A stretch of 64,000 nt of DNA from CADEDV01 sp048498035. Lineage in GTDB: Bacteria > Bacteroidota > Bacteroidia > Chitinophagales > Chitinophagaceae. Numbering within the stretch: position 1 is the first letter of the stretch; the number at the start of each line of letters is the position of its first letter. The translations under genes were made by a program, and so were the position numbers. Under the pieces are notes generated by a model. That model made no database searches. It had not been told where the DNA came from and was given only the letters and a program-made list of their open reading frames with translations. Shown here one piece after another: positions 33,161-41,539 of the stretch. The stretch is from NCBI GenBank assembly GCA_048498035.1, contig JBEHYT010000001.1, positions 186,001-250,000 on the forward strand, written 5' to 3'.

Positions 33161-33236
33161 CCCGGCTTTCCGTAGCCTTCCTGAACTCAATAATCAAGAT
33201 ATTGGCTGCGCTCGGTAGCATCGGCTATGGAGCACG
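33161..33236 (+). repeat. Spacer repeat copy
   Basis: A diverged copy of the island's spacer repeat: CCGTAGCCTTCCTGAACTC near the left, then the hairpin GCTCGGTAGC..GGCTATGGAGC. It lies between a minus-strand toxin-tail/SUKH cassette and a plus-strand lipoprotein gene. Confidence 0.75.
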
Positions 33237-33405
33237 TGATTTTTTTTGGGTCGAAAGGAGTCTACATACAGCAAGGGGAAAATCCAAACACTTAGTACTG
33301 GGAAAAAATCGTTGGGATAGATTTTAGCGGTAAGCTGCTTTTATTTTGGGAATAAATTTTAATTTTAAAATTGGATTTACTTATAATGCACCGAAATAAT
33401 TTGAG

Positions 33406-34212
33406 ATGAGACCTTACGGAATGATTTCGCTGATGATTTGCTTAACCGGTTGTTTAGTTAACAGCACTAAGAAAGACGTAATAAAATTTTATAACTCAAA
33501 TGGAGATTCTGTAGAGGCTATTTATAGCGCCGATTCCGGATATCTAAAGTCAATAGCTGTGATTAAAAATAACAAAAGAAATGGTTTGTATAAGTCTTAC
33601 TATGAAAATGGCCGGACGAGAGAAATAGGATTAATGCGTAATAATTTGAAAGAAGGTTTATGGATGTCCTTTGACAAAGACAGCATCTTATTGAGAGCTG
33701 CCCATTTTTTCAATGATACTCTAGTAATCGAATTAGATAAAACCGATTTTGAATTTGTTGAGAAAAAAATGGCTATCAATAATTGTAGCATTAGTATTCC
33801 ATCAAGGTGGGAAATAGAACCACTCTACAATAATGCTGTTTTACTTGGCGCTCATAAGCGATGTAACGCTGTAGTATTTTGTCCAAATATTGTGCTACTC
33901 TCCCATAATAACTTAACTGACGTTTCTTTTACATCGTTTGTAGATGAATACTTAAATATGTTGAAGGATGAATATGAAAGGTTAGAAATCGTATATCAAC
34001 GTAACTTGAAAATAGATAATAAAAATGCTTGTCAAATGGGAGTGAAACTTGTTAAAAACAACATTAATCTGGCGGCAGTTATAACGCTAATTAAAGGCGA
34101 TGGTAAAGTATTTGAATTGACAGGAATGGCACCAAGCGAGAAGCCCGGAGACTTTTTTAAATATAAAGGTCTTTTTGAGCAGATGGCTGTTACGTTTAAA
34201 GCTGATGATTAG
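33406..34212 (+). CDS. Lipoprotein with MORN-like repeat, candidate immunity factor
   Basis: A 268-residue protein with a lipobox (MISLMICLTGC) near residue 17. Residues about 55-95 (NGLYKSYYENGRTREIGLMRNNLKEGLWMSF) resemble the MORN-like repeats common in Bacteroidota lipoproteins. The C-terminal half (NCSISIPSRWEIE...FKYKGLFEQMAVTFKADD) is unrecognised. As a membrane-anchored periplasmic protein it could protect against an incoming toxin, but no toxin remnant precedes it. Confidence 0.6.
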   Translation: MRPYGMISLMICLTGCLVNSTKKDVIKFYNSNGDSVEAIYSADSGYLKSIAVIKNNKRNGLYKSYYENGRTREIGLMRNNLKEGLWMSFDKDSILLRAAHFFNDTLVIELDKTDFEFVEKKMAINNCSISIPSRWEIEPLYNNAVLLGAHKRCNAVVFCPNIVLLSHNNLTDVSFTSFVDEYLNMLKDEYERLEIVYQRNLKIDNKNACQMGVKLVKNNINLAAVITLIKGDGKVFELTGMAPSEKPGDFFKYKGLFEQMAVTFKADD

Positions 34213-34221
34213 GAATTTGAT

Positions 34222-34260
34222 CCCCGGCTGTTCATAGCCTTCCTGAACTCAATCATCAAA
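34222..34260 (+). repeat. Spacer repeat, left half
   Basis: CCCCGGCTGTTCATAGCC followed by TTCCTGAACTCAATCATCAA is the left half of the spacer repeat; it breaks exactly where the duplicated toxin-tail/membrane-protein pseudogene begins (34262). Confidence 0.7.
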
Positions 34261-34261
34261 C

Positions 34262-34625
34262 TTTATGAATGGTCTATTAAAAAACACTGTGGAACTAAAA
34301 GGCCAAATTAACCTCTCATTTTATAGAAGATAGACAAAAAAAGTAAAACGACATTGTGGTGAAAAATGTATTGTACGGGTGCTTTTATAATTTTGTGTAT
34401 AGCACTTATTTTTATCGGATATAAGCGTGTAAAATCTCCTGAAAGTGATTTTAAAGTTACAACGGGCAAAGTTCAATAGTTGAGTGGAGGAACTCGAGGG
34501 GCTGATTTTTTGTTTTTTATCAATATTCAGTTGATGGAGAAAACCACGAAATGGCGTGCCCAATTATCAACTCCGGCCCATTTCGAACAAGCGACTTTGA
34601 TTTTCTAATTGACAAGTCCCTTATG
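34262..34625 (+). pseudogene. Decayed copy of the 51.8-52.2 kb toxin tail and membrane immunity gene
   Basis: This segment is nearly identical, in opposite orientation, to 51806-52174. It starts with the tail FMNGLLK.TVEL and continues into a reading of CTGAFIILCIALIFIGYKRV-like sequence. A TAT-to-TAG change at the codon after TTGKVQ-like sequence and several indels destroy it. The copy ends near 34625 where homology to the intact gene stops. Confidence 0.85.
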
Positions 34626-34691
34626 TCCATTAGGTAACACAGAGCAATACTTTAATTTCTCAGTTGACTTAGACAAATTAAAAAAAAATTG

Positions 34692-35087
34692 ATGAGACGA
34701 TTTTTAATTATAGGAACAGTATTATTATTTATCGGATTTCTTTCTCTGTATATTTTTAAAGGCTGCACAGGGTTTGTTTCTTCTTCTGATGGAGAGAGGA
34801 AGTCTAAAATGATGCCATTGACAGGCAGCTATTATTACAACAAAGTTGATAAGAAAATATGGCAAAAAGAAGAAGCTACTGATTCTTACAAAACTATTAG
34901 TAGTGCTTCTGTTGATAGCCTTATGTGGGATGCCAGCCAAATCATTGGTTATGCCCAGCAACAATATTTTGTTGTTTCTTTAAAAACAAATGAGTACAGA
35001 ATTTTGAAAGACAGAAGCGGTATAAAAAAAGTTATAAGTAAAGATTACCAACAGCTTCAAGAAGTGCCGCCGCTTTCATTTAATTAA
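34692..35087 (+). CDS. Membrane-anchored candidate immunity protein
   Basis: A 131-residue protein from ATG 34692 (MRRFLIIGTVLLFIGFLSLYIF), with one N-terminal membrane helix and a soluble C-terminal domain (DKKIWQKEEATDSYKTISSASVDSLMWDASQIIGYA). No family recognised. An intrinsic terminator follows immediately at 35087-35125. Its upstream neighbour is the pseudogene copy of another membrane immunity gene. Confidence 0.6.
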   Translation: MRRFLIIGTVLLFIGFLSLYIFKGCTGFVSSSDGERKSKMMPLTGSYYYNKVDKKIWQKEEATDSYKTISSASVDSLMWDASQIIGYAQQQYFVVSLKTNEYRILKDRSGIKKVISKDYQQLQEVPPLSFN

Positions 35088-35125
35088 CAAAAAAGCCGTT
35101 TGCAATATGTAAGCGGCTTTTTTGT
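35087..35125 (+). terminator. Intrinsic terminator
   Basis: ACAAAAAAGCCG at 35087-35098 and CGGCTTTTTTGT at 35114-35125 form a perfect 12-bp stem; the T6 run is part of the 3' arm. It overlaps the stop codon region of the membrane protein gene. The symmetric A/T runs would let it work in both directions. Confidence 0.88.
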
Positions 35126-35184
35126 TTGCAGCCTTCGCCTTCGGTCGGCTCGGCGGTTTGCAGCAAGAAAATATTTTTTTATTC

Positions 35185-35293
35185 CCCCAGCTGTCCGTAG
35201 CCTTTCTAAACTCCATCATCAAAATCTTAATTGCGCTTCGTAGCATCGGCTACGGAGCAAGTTTAACAACTGTTACTGGCAAAAATCTACCAG
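35185..35293 (+). repeat. Spacer repeat, full copy
   Basis: A complete spacer: CCCCAGCTGTCCGTAGCC at the left, TAAACTCCATCATCAAAATC in the middle, the hairpin GCTTCGTAGC-ATCG-GCTACGGAGC near 35236-35258, and AAGTTTAACAACTG to the right. It separates the preceding immunity cassette from an Rhs tip and has the same orientation as the genes. Confidence 0.85.
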
Positions 35294-35466
35294 GTCTTTT
35301 GAGTAATAAATTGGTACTTCTCATGATTTGCTCGTCTTTTCGTTATCCTTAATTGCTAAGTAGTGATAAATATGCCGAAATAACCTGGCCTTGTTTCATT
35401 CGGATATTTTGGATCAGGTTATCTCCAGGAGTTTCGTTAAATTAGTCAACGGGTTCTTTAAAACAA
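35294..35466 (+). repeat. Rhs-cassette leader, type L2
   Basis: A ~170-bp block running from the spacer repeat up to the Rhs core. It is about four-fifths identical to 43240-43415. Its last part still reads in frame as VKLVNGFFKTNPFGM, which is normal Rhs core, so the leader is partly derived from an rhs gene. A shorter piece recurs at 54716-54810 on the minus strand. Confidence 0.7.
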
Positions 35467-36632
35467 ATCCCTTCGGGATGCTGATGCCGGGACGAAAATA
35501 TTCTGCCGGAACCGGCTATAGGTATGGGTTTAATGGGAAGGAGAATGATAATGAGGTAAAAGGGGAAGGCAACCAGCAGGATTATGGAATGCGGATCTAT
35601 GATCCGAGGATAGGGAAGTTTTTGAGTGTGGATCCGTTGACAGGGGATTATCCCTGGTATACACCTTATCAGTTTGCGGGAAATACTCCGATACAAGCAA
35701 TAGATTTAGATGGTACTGAGCCATTTAGAGCTCTTGCGTTTGTGGGAACAGCGGCAGAGAGTGTAAACCCCGCCAAAAAACAGACATTAGCTCAGAAAGT
35801 GAGTGAAGGAGCACAGGGATCAGGGTCTGAAATTATGCAATTCTTTGAAAAGGTGGGAGAGGCGGTTCAAACAGACATTCCTGAAGGCATGTTTAACGCT
35901 GGCAAAGATGCTGTTGTTGGTACATATAATTTTGTTAGCAGAGATGCTTGGAAGCCGTCTACTTATAAAAATGCATTCAAAAACACTGTTTCAACCGTAG
36001 CAGGTGCATATTCGTTGTTCGGGGTGGATGAGCCAATTCAATTTCTAAATCAGCTTGATCATGATATTGGCACAAACTTAGGATCAGACGCAGAAGCGAA
36101 AGCAAACTATATTAGAAGCGCATCTAATTGGAGTGTAGAAGAATGGACGTATAATTTAAGTTCGCTAACTATTTCTTTTTACACGCCGAAGGTTTTAAGT
36201 CGCGGATTTGGGATAACGAAGTCGTTTTTACCGATCAATTCATTAGTAGCAGATGAAGGTCTTGTTAGTAATGCCGCTAAGACGGGAGCTACAGGAGCAC
36301 AGTATTCCGTAGCCTTCGAAACTAAATTAGCAAGCAATCTATATCCAGGAAAAGGTTATTACACTCACTTTAAGGCTGCCAACACTTCTTTAAGTAATGC
36401 AATGGCTTCTGATGCAGCTTTTGCAAATTCGATGTCTAAATTGGGAATTTCAATTCCACGTTCATCAACAGGAAGTATATTAGGAAAGTCACCTACTAAT
36501 TGGGTATGGCATCACGATGTTGGTGCAGGAGTTATGCAGTTGGTTCCAAAAGCACAGCATACAACAGGTAGTATGTTTTGGAATACAATGCATCCCGGAG
36601 GTGTAGGCGGAATGTCAATTTGGGGAAGGTAA
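35391..36632 (+). CDS. Orphan Rhs tip with WHH-type nuclease toxin domain
   Basis: A 413-residue frame that starts inside Rhs core sequence (NPFGMLMPGRKYSAGTGYRYGFNGKEND, then DYGMRIYDPRIGKFLSVDPL, the conserved core ending at about residue 86). After that the sequence is unique and ends in a C-terminal nuclease-like domain with W373-H374-H375, MQLVP, H390 and H401, the pattern of WHH/HNH-Endo VII polymorphic toxins that cut DNA. The large N-terminal barrel of Rhs is absent, so the protein cannot be delivered as is; ATG 35391 or the core ATG may be used, or the gene may be silent. Immunity gene follows 18 nt downstream. Confidence 0.82.
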   Translation: MFHSDILDQVISRSFVKLVNGFFKTNPFGMLMPGRKYSAGTGYRYGFNGKENDNEVKGEGNQQDYGMRIYDPRIGKFLSVDPLTGDYPWYTPYQFAGNTPIQAIDLDGTEPFRALAFVGTAAESVNPAKKQTLAQKVSEGAQGSGSEIMQFFEKVGEAVQTDIPEGMFNAGKDAVVGTYNFVSRDAWKPSTYKNAFKNTVSTVAGAYSLFGVDEPIQFLNQLDHDIGTNLGSDAEAKANYIRSASNWSVEEWTYNLSSLTISFYTPKVLSRGFGITKSFLPINSLVADEGLVSNAAKTGATGAQYSVAFETKLASNLYPGKGYYTHFKAANTSLSNAMASDAAFANSMSKLGISIPRSSTGSILGKSPTNWVWHHDVGAGVMQLVPKAQHTTGSMFWNTMHPGGVGGMSIWGR

Positions 36633-36650
36633 AAAAGCAAATAACCGAAT

Positions 36651-36977
36651 ATGAAATTAGTTGAATTAATAAAATACTTGACACACCCTGAAAAGTTAGA
36701 TGAACTGTATCAGGAGCAGGGATTGAATGTAGAATCCGAAGCCTTGTTAATCTATTTACAAGAGGATTTAAAGTTGGAAGCAGAAGTCACCATTTTTGAA
36801 ATAGAGGAAACAGAGGACGACCTTGTTTTTGAAAAAGAAGGAGTGCAATATGTTCAACTGTTTCCCTTGGATTATGCAATAGAATTAATAGAATCTGACT
36901 TAGACCTGAAGAATAAAGGGTATTCTGATTTAGAGATAGCCCAAAGGCTCTTGGAATACAGACAAAAGGATGCATAA
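36651..36977 (+). CDS. Putative immunity protein for the first WHH nuclease
   Basis: A 108-residue, strongly acidic protein (MKLVELIKYLTHPEKLDELYQEQGLN...ERLLEYRQKD-type end) rich in Glu and Asp, typical for proteins that block basic nuclease sites. It follows the toxin-tip gene after 18 nt on the same strand and precedes the spacer repeat. No family name is assigned. The second WHH cassette (41.5 kb) carries a quite different immunity family. Confidence 0.7.
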   Translation: MKLVELIKYLTHPEKLDELYQEQGLNVESEALLIYLQEDLKLEAEVTIFEIEETEDDLVFEKEGVQYVQLFPLDYAIELIESDLDLKNKGYSDLEIAQRLLEYRQKDA

Positions 36978-36998
36978 ATGAAAAAGCCCGACAAGTCT

Positions 36999-37102
36999 CC
37001 CTGCTGTCCGTAGCCTTCCTGAACTCCATCATAGAAATCTTAATTGCGCTCCGTAGCATCGGCTACGGAGCAAGTTTAACAACTGCTGCCTACAAAATCC
37101 AG
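36999..37102 (+). repeat. Spacer repeat, full copy
   Basis: A well-preserved copy with the perfect hairpin GCTCCGTAGC-ATCG-GCTACGGAGC at about 37048-37071 and AAGTTTAACAACTGCTGCC to its right. It lies 22 nt after an immunity gene and before the next Rhs leader. Confidence 0.87.
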
Positions 37103-37186
37103 TTGCCCGTAGTGTTCCTCAAATAACTGTGCAGTTATACTTAGTCTTGGAATAAGCATAACGGCATACAATGATCGAAATCCTTC

Positions 37187-37277
37187 GCCTGACTGCCATG
37201 CGGCACATGGCTGTCGTCATAAATTTCATTAAATTCACATATTAAGTTCTTTGAAGCCATCCCTTCGGGATGCTGAT
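37187..37277 (+). repeat. Rhs-cassette leader, type L1
   Basis: A 91-bp block identical to 41449-41539. It contains GCCATG-CGGCA-CATGGC, an inverted repeat, and ends in the Rhs core codons CCTTCGGGATGCTGAT. In-frame stops before the core ATG mean that a longer Rhs protein cannot be made from here. A diverged copy precedes the cassette at 39673. Confidence 0.85.
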
Positions 37278-38367
37278 TCCGGGACGGGAAAATAGCAATG
37301 GCCAGGATTATAGGTACTCAATAAATGGACAGGAAAAGGAGTTCAATAAGAATATTACTAGTGCAGAGTTTTGGATGTACGATGCAAGAATTGGAAGACG
37401 ATGGAATATCGATCCTGTCCGTCAGCATAGCCCATACGGTACTTTTGGAAATGACCCAATATCTTTTGTAGATCCTACCGGAGCCGATACCATTAAGATA
37501 TGGAAAAAGACTACATTTTATAATCAACAATATAGACCTGCTGCATATTCGACGGGAAAGATGGATAACATTCCTTCAAGAATGCTGTACGCAGGCAATA
37601 GTGGTATAAGGGTCACCAGCGGGCTTGACATAGTTGCTGCTGAAGGCTTGGATGTGTTTAGAGTTACTGAACTTACTGCATCAATAGACGAGAATGGTAT
37701 TGAAAGTATTGCCTTCTCCACAATAACTGACTTGGACATACGAGGTACGGAGAACATGGCCTATCGAAACGCAGGTCATAATATGAAGGGCTTTTATAAT
37801 GATAGGTTTGCGCTAGCAAGCATGGTGCCGGGATGGCTGTTAGACTACTATTCGAACAAAAATGACAATCGCGGTACAAATAGATCAGATGTCGATTGGC
37901 CAACATGGGTTGGAACATTAGATGCGAAATCGTTGCAATCGGACATACCATTTGCACAAAGGCTAAATCAAGTTGCGAGTGTGTCGTATACTATTTTTGG
38001 GGCAACTTCTCTTATCAGAGGGATCTTGTCTGCAGGAAGCGAAGGAGTCGCTTATACAACTGTTGGACGTTGGATGTCAGAAGCAGAGTTAAAGGCGATG
38101 AATGCAACGGAGCGAGTTGTGGAGGGCGCAGGGGGGCAAACATTTGTGACTACTGGAGGGGCAACTAGTTATGCCGGGGCAGCTAAGGGATCTATATATG
38201 TCGAATTTCAAGTGCCTACAAGGAGCCTGTTGCAAGGTGGCAAAGACGCATGGTTTAAAATGATAGGACCTAATGCAAATCAAGCAATGAAATCTCAATT
38301 ACAAAAGCAAGGTGGTGAAATGTTGCCTCGGTTTAAAAATCTGTCTGGGATTCTTCAAACAAAATAA
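37270..38367 (+). CDS. Orphan Rhs tip with TreTu-like ADP-ribosyltransferase domain
   Basis: A 365-residue frame beginning at the core Met (MLIPGRENSNGQDYRYSINGQEKE) and reaching the core end near WNIDPVRQHSPYGTFGNDPISFVDPTG (residue ~75). The C-terminal ~105 residues, from YTTVGRWMSEAELKAM (R267) through YVEFQVP (E312) to the final KNLSGILQTK, resemble the TreTu family of ADP-ribosyltransferase toxins, which modify elongation factor Tu; R..(S/T)..E residues are at plausible positions. As with its neighbours the Rhs cage is missing. An immunity gene and a macrodomain gene follow directly. Confidence 0.75.
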   Translation: MLIPGRENSNGQDYRYSINGQEKEFNKNITSAEFWMYDARIGRRWNIDPVRQHSPYGTFGNDPISFVDPTGADTIKIWKKTTFYNQQYRPAAYSTGKMDNIPSRMLYAGNSGIRVTSGLDIVAAEGLDVFRVTELTASIDENGIESIAFSTITDLDIRGTENMAYRNAGHNMKGFYNDRFALASMVPGWLLDYYSNKNDNRGTNRSDVDWPTWVGTLDAKSLQSDIPFAQRLNQVASVSYTIFGATSLIRGILSAGSEGVAYTTVGRWMSEAELKAMNATERVVEGAGGQTFVTTGGATSYAGAAKGSIYVEFQVPTRSLLQGGKDAWFKMIGPNANQAMKSQLQKQGGEMLPRFKNLSGILQTK

Positions 38368-38371
38368 AAAA

Positions 38372-38656
38372 ATGACGATAAATACTTTATGGTTTAAAGA
38401 GACTATACTTCCTGCCTTAAAGGAGTATCAAGTAAAATTTAGTTTTTTCAAGGGTGGGGATTTCGGTGATATTGAAAGAATTGAATTTGAAGGGAAAGAT
38501 AAGGGAGGGGGGATAGATTTTTGGAGTTCGGGGTGGCTGGGCATAAACGTTTATGATTACAAGGAAGACAGAGAAATAATGAATATTTTATTAGAACCTC
38601 AAGAAAATTTGGAGAAGGAAAAAGCATTTAACGATCTGCAAATTATTCTGAAATAA
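38372..38656 (+). CDS. Putative immunity protein for the ADP-ribosyltransferase
   Basis: A 94-residue protein from ATG 38372 (MTINTLWFKETILPALKEYQVKFSFFKGGDFGDIERIEF), chosen over an upstream ATG that lies inside the toxin gene. It is 4 nt after the toxin-tip stop. The arrangement and size fit an immunity protein that masks the transferase. No family is assigned with confidence. Confidence 0.65.
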   Translation: MTINTLWFKETILPALKEYQVKFSFFKGGDFGDIERIEFEGKDKGGGIDFWSSGWLGINVYDYKEDREIMNILLEPQENLEKEKAFNDLQIILK

Positions 38657-38657
38657 G

Positions 38658-39170
38658 CTAACTAAGTAGCCTAGTATATAGATGGAAATTTTCTAAATCA
38701 AAACAAACAAAAATTACTGTCAGTTTAAAAGAACCTAAAGTTTTTAGGAAATCTTGACTGGCATTTATGGCAATCAATGCAGCGCGATCCTTTGGAAAGC
38801 GATAAATTCCTGTGCTAATATTTGGGAAAGATATTGTTCGCACCCGATGTTCTATTGCTAATTTAAGGCTGTTGAAATAGGCTAAATAGAGTAATTGCTC
38901 TTCATTATTTTTACCGTTGTTCCACACCGGTCCAACTGCGTGTATAACAAACTTGGCCGGAAGATTGCCCGCTGTTGTGATTACAGCCTCCCCCACTTTA
39001 CAGCCTCCTTGCCTACTTCTAATTTTTTGACATTCTTCAAGTATAGCTTTACCTCCAGCTCTATGTATTGCGCCATCAACTCCGCTTCCGCCAAGTAGAG
39101 AAGTATTTGCTGCATTTACAATTGCATCGACTGATATCTTTGTAATATCTCCTCGAATCACATGAATCAT
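38658..39170 (-). CDS. Macrodomain ADP-ribose hydrolase (YmdB/MacroD-like)
   Basis: A 170-residue macrodomain protein. The start MIHVIRGDITKISVDAIVNAANTSLLGGSGVDGAIHRAGG contains the ADP-ribose-binding N-A-A-N and the G-V-D-G catalytic loop with the usual Asp of MacroD-type enzymes; ISFPNISTGIYRFPKDRAA is the second signature. Such proteins remove ADP-ribose from proteins or hydrolyse O-acetyl-ADP-ribose. It is convergent with and 2 nt from the immunity gene of an ADP-ribosyltransferase cassette, so a role in undoing toxin modification is attractive but unproven. It could also be an unrelated gene. Confidence 0.9.
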   Translation of the reverse strand: MIHVIRGDITKISVDAIVNAANTSLLGGSGVDGAIHRAGGKAILEECQKIRSRQGGCKVGEAVITTAGNLPAKFVIHAVGPVWNNGKNNEEQLLYLAYFNSLKLAIEHRVRTISFPNISTGIYRFPKDRAALIAINASQDFLKTLGSFKLTVIFVCFDLENFHLYTRLLS

Positions 39171-39271
39171 CTAATCGTACTAATTTGAGTTAAAAATAAG
39201 AATTTATTGTGCTTCTTTGTAAATTCTGATCATGTTGACCCACCTGCGAAGCAGGCAATAAGAGTAAGAGC

Positions 39272-39490
39272 TTAAGTGTGGTTTAAACATACAAAGGCTA
39301 TTGATTTGTTTTTGTTTTTTTTTCTTCGCAGTGATTCACGTTTTAATTCGATTCGGATGCTATTGGCTGTCATTCTGTTCATAATCGCATCGGCGAGCGT
39401 GGGATTCTTGATGTAATCATACCATTTAGCAACCGGGATCTGGGAAGTGACCATGATACTTTTCTTTCCATAGCGGTCGTCGAGTAATTA
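39272..39490 (-). pseudogene. IS21-family IstB 3' remnant
   Basis: On the minus strand 39488-39272 encodes LLDDRYGKKSIMVTSQIPVAKWYDYIKNPTLADAI..RIELKRESLRRK, the last third of an IS21 helper ATPase IstB. The 5' part is cut off at about 39490, where sequence related to the spacer repeat and Rhs leader begins. TGTTGACCCAC near 39235 may be what is left of the IS end. The element is dead. Confidence 0.85.
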
Positions 39491-39499
39491 CAAAAGCGT

Positions 39500-39672
39500 G
39501 AGGCGGATCCCAGTTGTCCGTAATGTCCCTCAAATGAATCTGCCTTTATGCTTAGTTTCGGACCAGACATGAAATATAACTATACTCGGAACTTCTTACC
39601 TGACTGCGATGCATTATGGTCATAAATTTCATTAAATTCACATATTCAGTTCTTTGAAACCCTCCCTTCGGG
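39500..39672 (+). repeat. Diverged spacer end and L1 leader
   Basis: CCCAGTTGTCCGTAATGTCC at about 39509 recalls the left end of the spacer repeat. The stretch ATTTCATTAAATTCACATAT to the core ATG at 39673 is a diverged L1 leader like those at 37187 and 41449. Confidence 0.65.
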
Positions 39673-40809
39673 ATGCTGATGCCTGGGCGGAAGTATTCCG
39701 CCGGAACAGTCTATAGGTATGGATTTAATGGGAAGGAGGAAGATAAAGATATCAGCGGTAGTAATTATGACTTCGGGGAAAGAATATATAGCGCTCGCAT
39801 AGGAAGGTGGCTCACAACTGACGCAATCAACAAACCGCATTTATCGGCTTACCAGGCATGTGCCAATAATCCGGTGAACTTTATTGATCCTGACGGCGAA
39901 GACGAAATTCATTTTCTTAAGAAGCGGGAAGTTTATACAAATTCGTTTAATAACGAAGTAGTGGTTTCAGAGACTTTACAAATCCTTATTATTAAAAGTG
40001 AGGGTCCTGACAGATTTTTCTATAAGCAGGTTGACAGGGTTATGACCCCGAAATATCCAACGCCAACACAATGGTATCAGACAAATCTTGGTCCGCCTAC
40101 CCTGATCTATGATCATACATCTGTTGGAAAAAATATAGAATTATGTCCTTTTGATGGAGGAAAGCATGGTGTAACACGAAGTTCTATTGGAGTTTGGCCT
40201 CTAGGCTTTTTGACACTTCCAGATTGGGATAACACGACGCTACAAAAATATATGTATGCGTCACCACAGCTCGTTGATTATATTGAGACCAGAGGGTTAA
40301 CTGGAATAAAGAAAAACGATGATGGTTGGAACGATGCCCTGAATCATTATCAATTAAACGGAATTTTAGACGAAGCGCTTCAAATAACATCATTTATCGC
40401 CGATGTAACTACATTCTTGACAACGTTTGCTAAAGTACCCGGATCAATAGGCGACGAAATGCTGTCAATTGAAAGTGGAGCTGGGGGAGTTACGGCTCCT
40501 ATGAAAATGGTACGGATGCTTTCAAAAGGTGAAAAAATAGAGGATATTGTAAATGAAGGCAAAGCTTTAACTTGGGAAACTGGAAATGAGCATGCTGTAG
40601 TGAAATTGGCCAATGGGGAAAGGGCTTTGGTTAGTGGAGGGCCAGGGGGGATTTCATTTAAAACTGGAGAGATTGAGAAAATTTTTGGCCATACTCATCC
40701 AACCTCTGCTGGACCGAGTTCCGCAGACTTCAACGCGCTTAAAGAATTAGGGCAAACTAAACAATATGTATTTCACGGAGGCGAAATAACTGTCGTTAAA
40801 ACTCAATAA
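39673..40809 (+). CDS. Orphan Rhs tip with JAMM-like metalloprotease toxin domain
   Basis: A 378-residue frame starting at the core Met (MLMPGRKYSAGTVYRYGFNGKEEDKDI, RIGRWLTTDAINKPHLSAYQACANNPVNFIDPDG). The C-terminal ~75 residues, NEHAVVKLANGERALVSGG.. to IFGHTHPTSAGPSSADFNAL, contain H340-x-H342 and S349..D352 with an upstream Glu, a JAB/JAMM-type zinc-site layout (spacing one residue shorter than classical). Such domains occur as peptidase toxins of polymorphic systems. An immunity gene follows at 2 nt. Confidence 0.75.
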   Translation: MLMPGRKYSAGTVYRYGFNGKEEDKDISGSNYDFGERIYSARIGRWLTTDAINKPHLSAYQACANNPVNFIDPDGEDEIHFLKKREVYTNSFNNEVVVSETLQILIIKSEGPDRFFYKQVDRVMTPKYPTPTQWYQTNLGPPTLIYDHTSVGKNIELCPFDGGKHGVTRSSIGVWPLGFLTLPDWDNTTLQKYMYASPQLVDYIETRGLTGIKKNDDGWNDALNHYQLNGILDEALQITSFIADVTTFLTTFAKVPGSIGDEMLSIESGAGGVTAPMKMVRMLSKGEKIEDIVNEGKALTWETGNEHAVVKLANGERALVSGGPGGISFKTGEIEKIFGHTHPTSAGPSSADFNALKELGQTKQYVFHGGEITVVKTQ

Positions 40810-40810
40810 T

Positions 40811-41290
40811 ATGGCGATTGTAATTTTAGGGAAATCCACTTGCAAAATATGCAAGCGGGTGATCAATTTGTCAGACCATTACTATTCATTTCCAGCTTTC
40901 GTTGTCAATAAAAAAAATTTATTATATTTTTTCAACGACGAAAGTTTTCACTCTGACTGCCTCGCAAACCATCCGTTAGGCGTACTCGCTAAAGAATATA
41001 GTGACTTGTCCATAAAAAAAAATGCCCCACCGAATAGGATTTGCATGATTAACGGCAATAGAATACAGTCTGAAAAGGATGACATTGCTTTACCTTTATT
41101 GACTATCGATGCGAACGACTTCCTTTACCCGTATAACTTCGCCCATATTGATAAAAATAATCTGAAAAGCTGGCATAGCCGTGATATTGTGATGAGCCAG
41201 CTAAAAGCACTTCACGACAGTGATAATTGGAAGGAGTCAGGAAACAAGAGTTACTTAGGAAAAATTATTTCAGCACTTGAAAGTGCTTAA
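40811..41290 (+). CDS. Putative immunity protein with zinc-ribbon-like start
   Basis: A 159-residue protein starting MAIVILGKSTCKICKRVINLSDHYYSF, with a C-x2-C pair and later H-x3-C (FHSDCLANH) that could bind zinc. It begins 1 nt after the stop of the JAMM-like toxin tip, so the genes are translationally coupled. A protein able to bind or shield zinc would suit a metalloprotease partner. That pairing is inference. Confidence 0.65.
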   Translation: MAIVILGKSTCKICKRVINLSDHYYSFPAFVVNKKNLLYFFNDESFHSDCLANHPLGVLAKEYSDLSIKKNAPPNRICMINGNRIQSEKDDIALPLLTIDANDFLYPYNFAHIDKNNLKSWHSRDIVMSQLKALHDSDNWKESGNKSYLGKIISALESA

Positions 41291-41448
41291 TCTTTAGCTT
41301 CAGCTAAATTCCGGATTTCTATGTCTGAAATAAATAAATTTATATTTAGATAGGAAAAAATCAGTTTTCCGAAATGTTCTTCAAATGACAAGACCGTTGT
41401 ACTTAGTCTCGGGCTAAACTTGACAGTTTACCATGATGTGAATCTCTT

Positions 41449-41539
41449 GCCTGACTGCCATGCGGCACATGGCTGTCGTCATAAATTTCATTAAATTCAC
41501 ATATTAAGTTCTTTGAAGCCATCCCTTCGGGATGCTGAT
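41449..41539 (+). repeat. Rhs-cassette leader, type L1
   Basis: A 91-bp block identical to 37187-37277, though the toxins of the two cassettes are unrelated. It continues straight into the 175-bp Rhs core block shared with 35467-35641. Confidence 0.87.

Noticed and set aside
35442..35724. Antisense frames over the Rhs core (and similar ones at 39646-39840)
   Set aside because: They repeat at each core copy only as shadows of the conserved coding strand.
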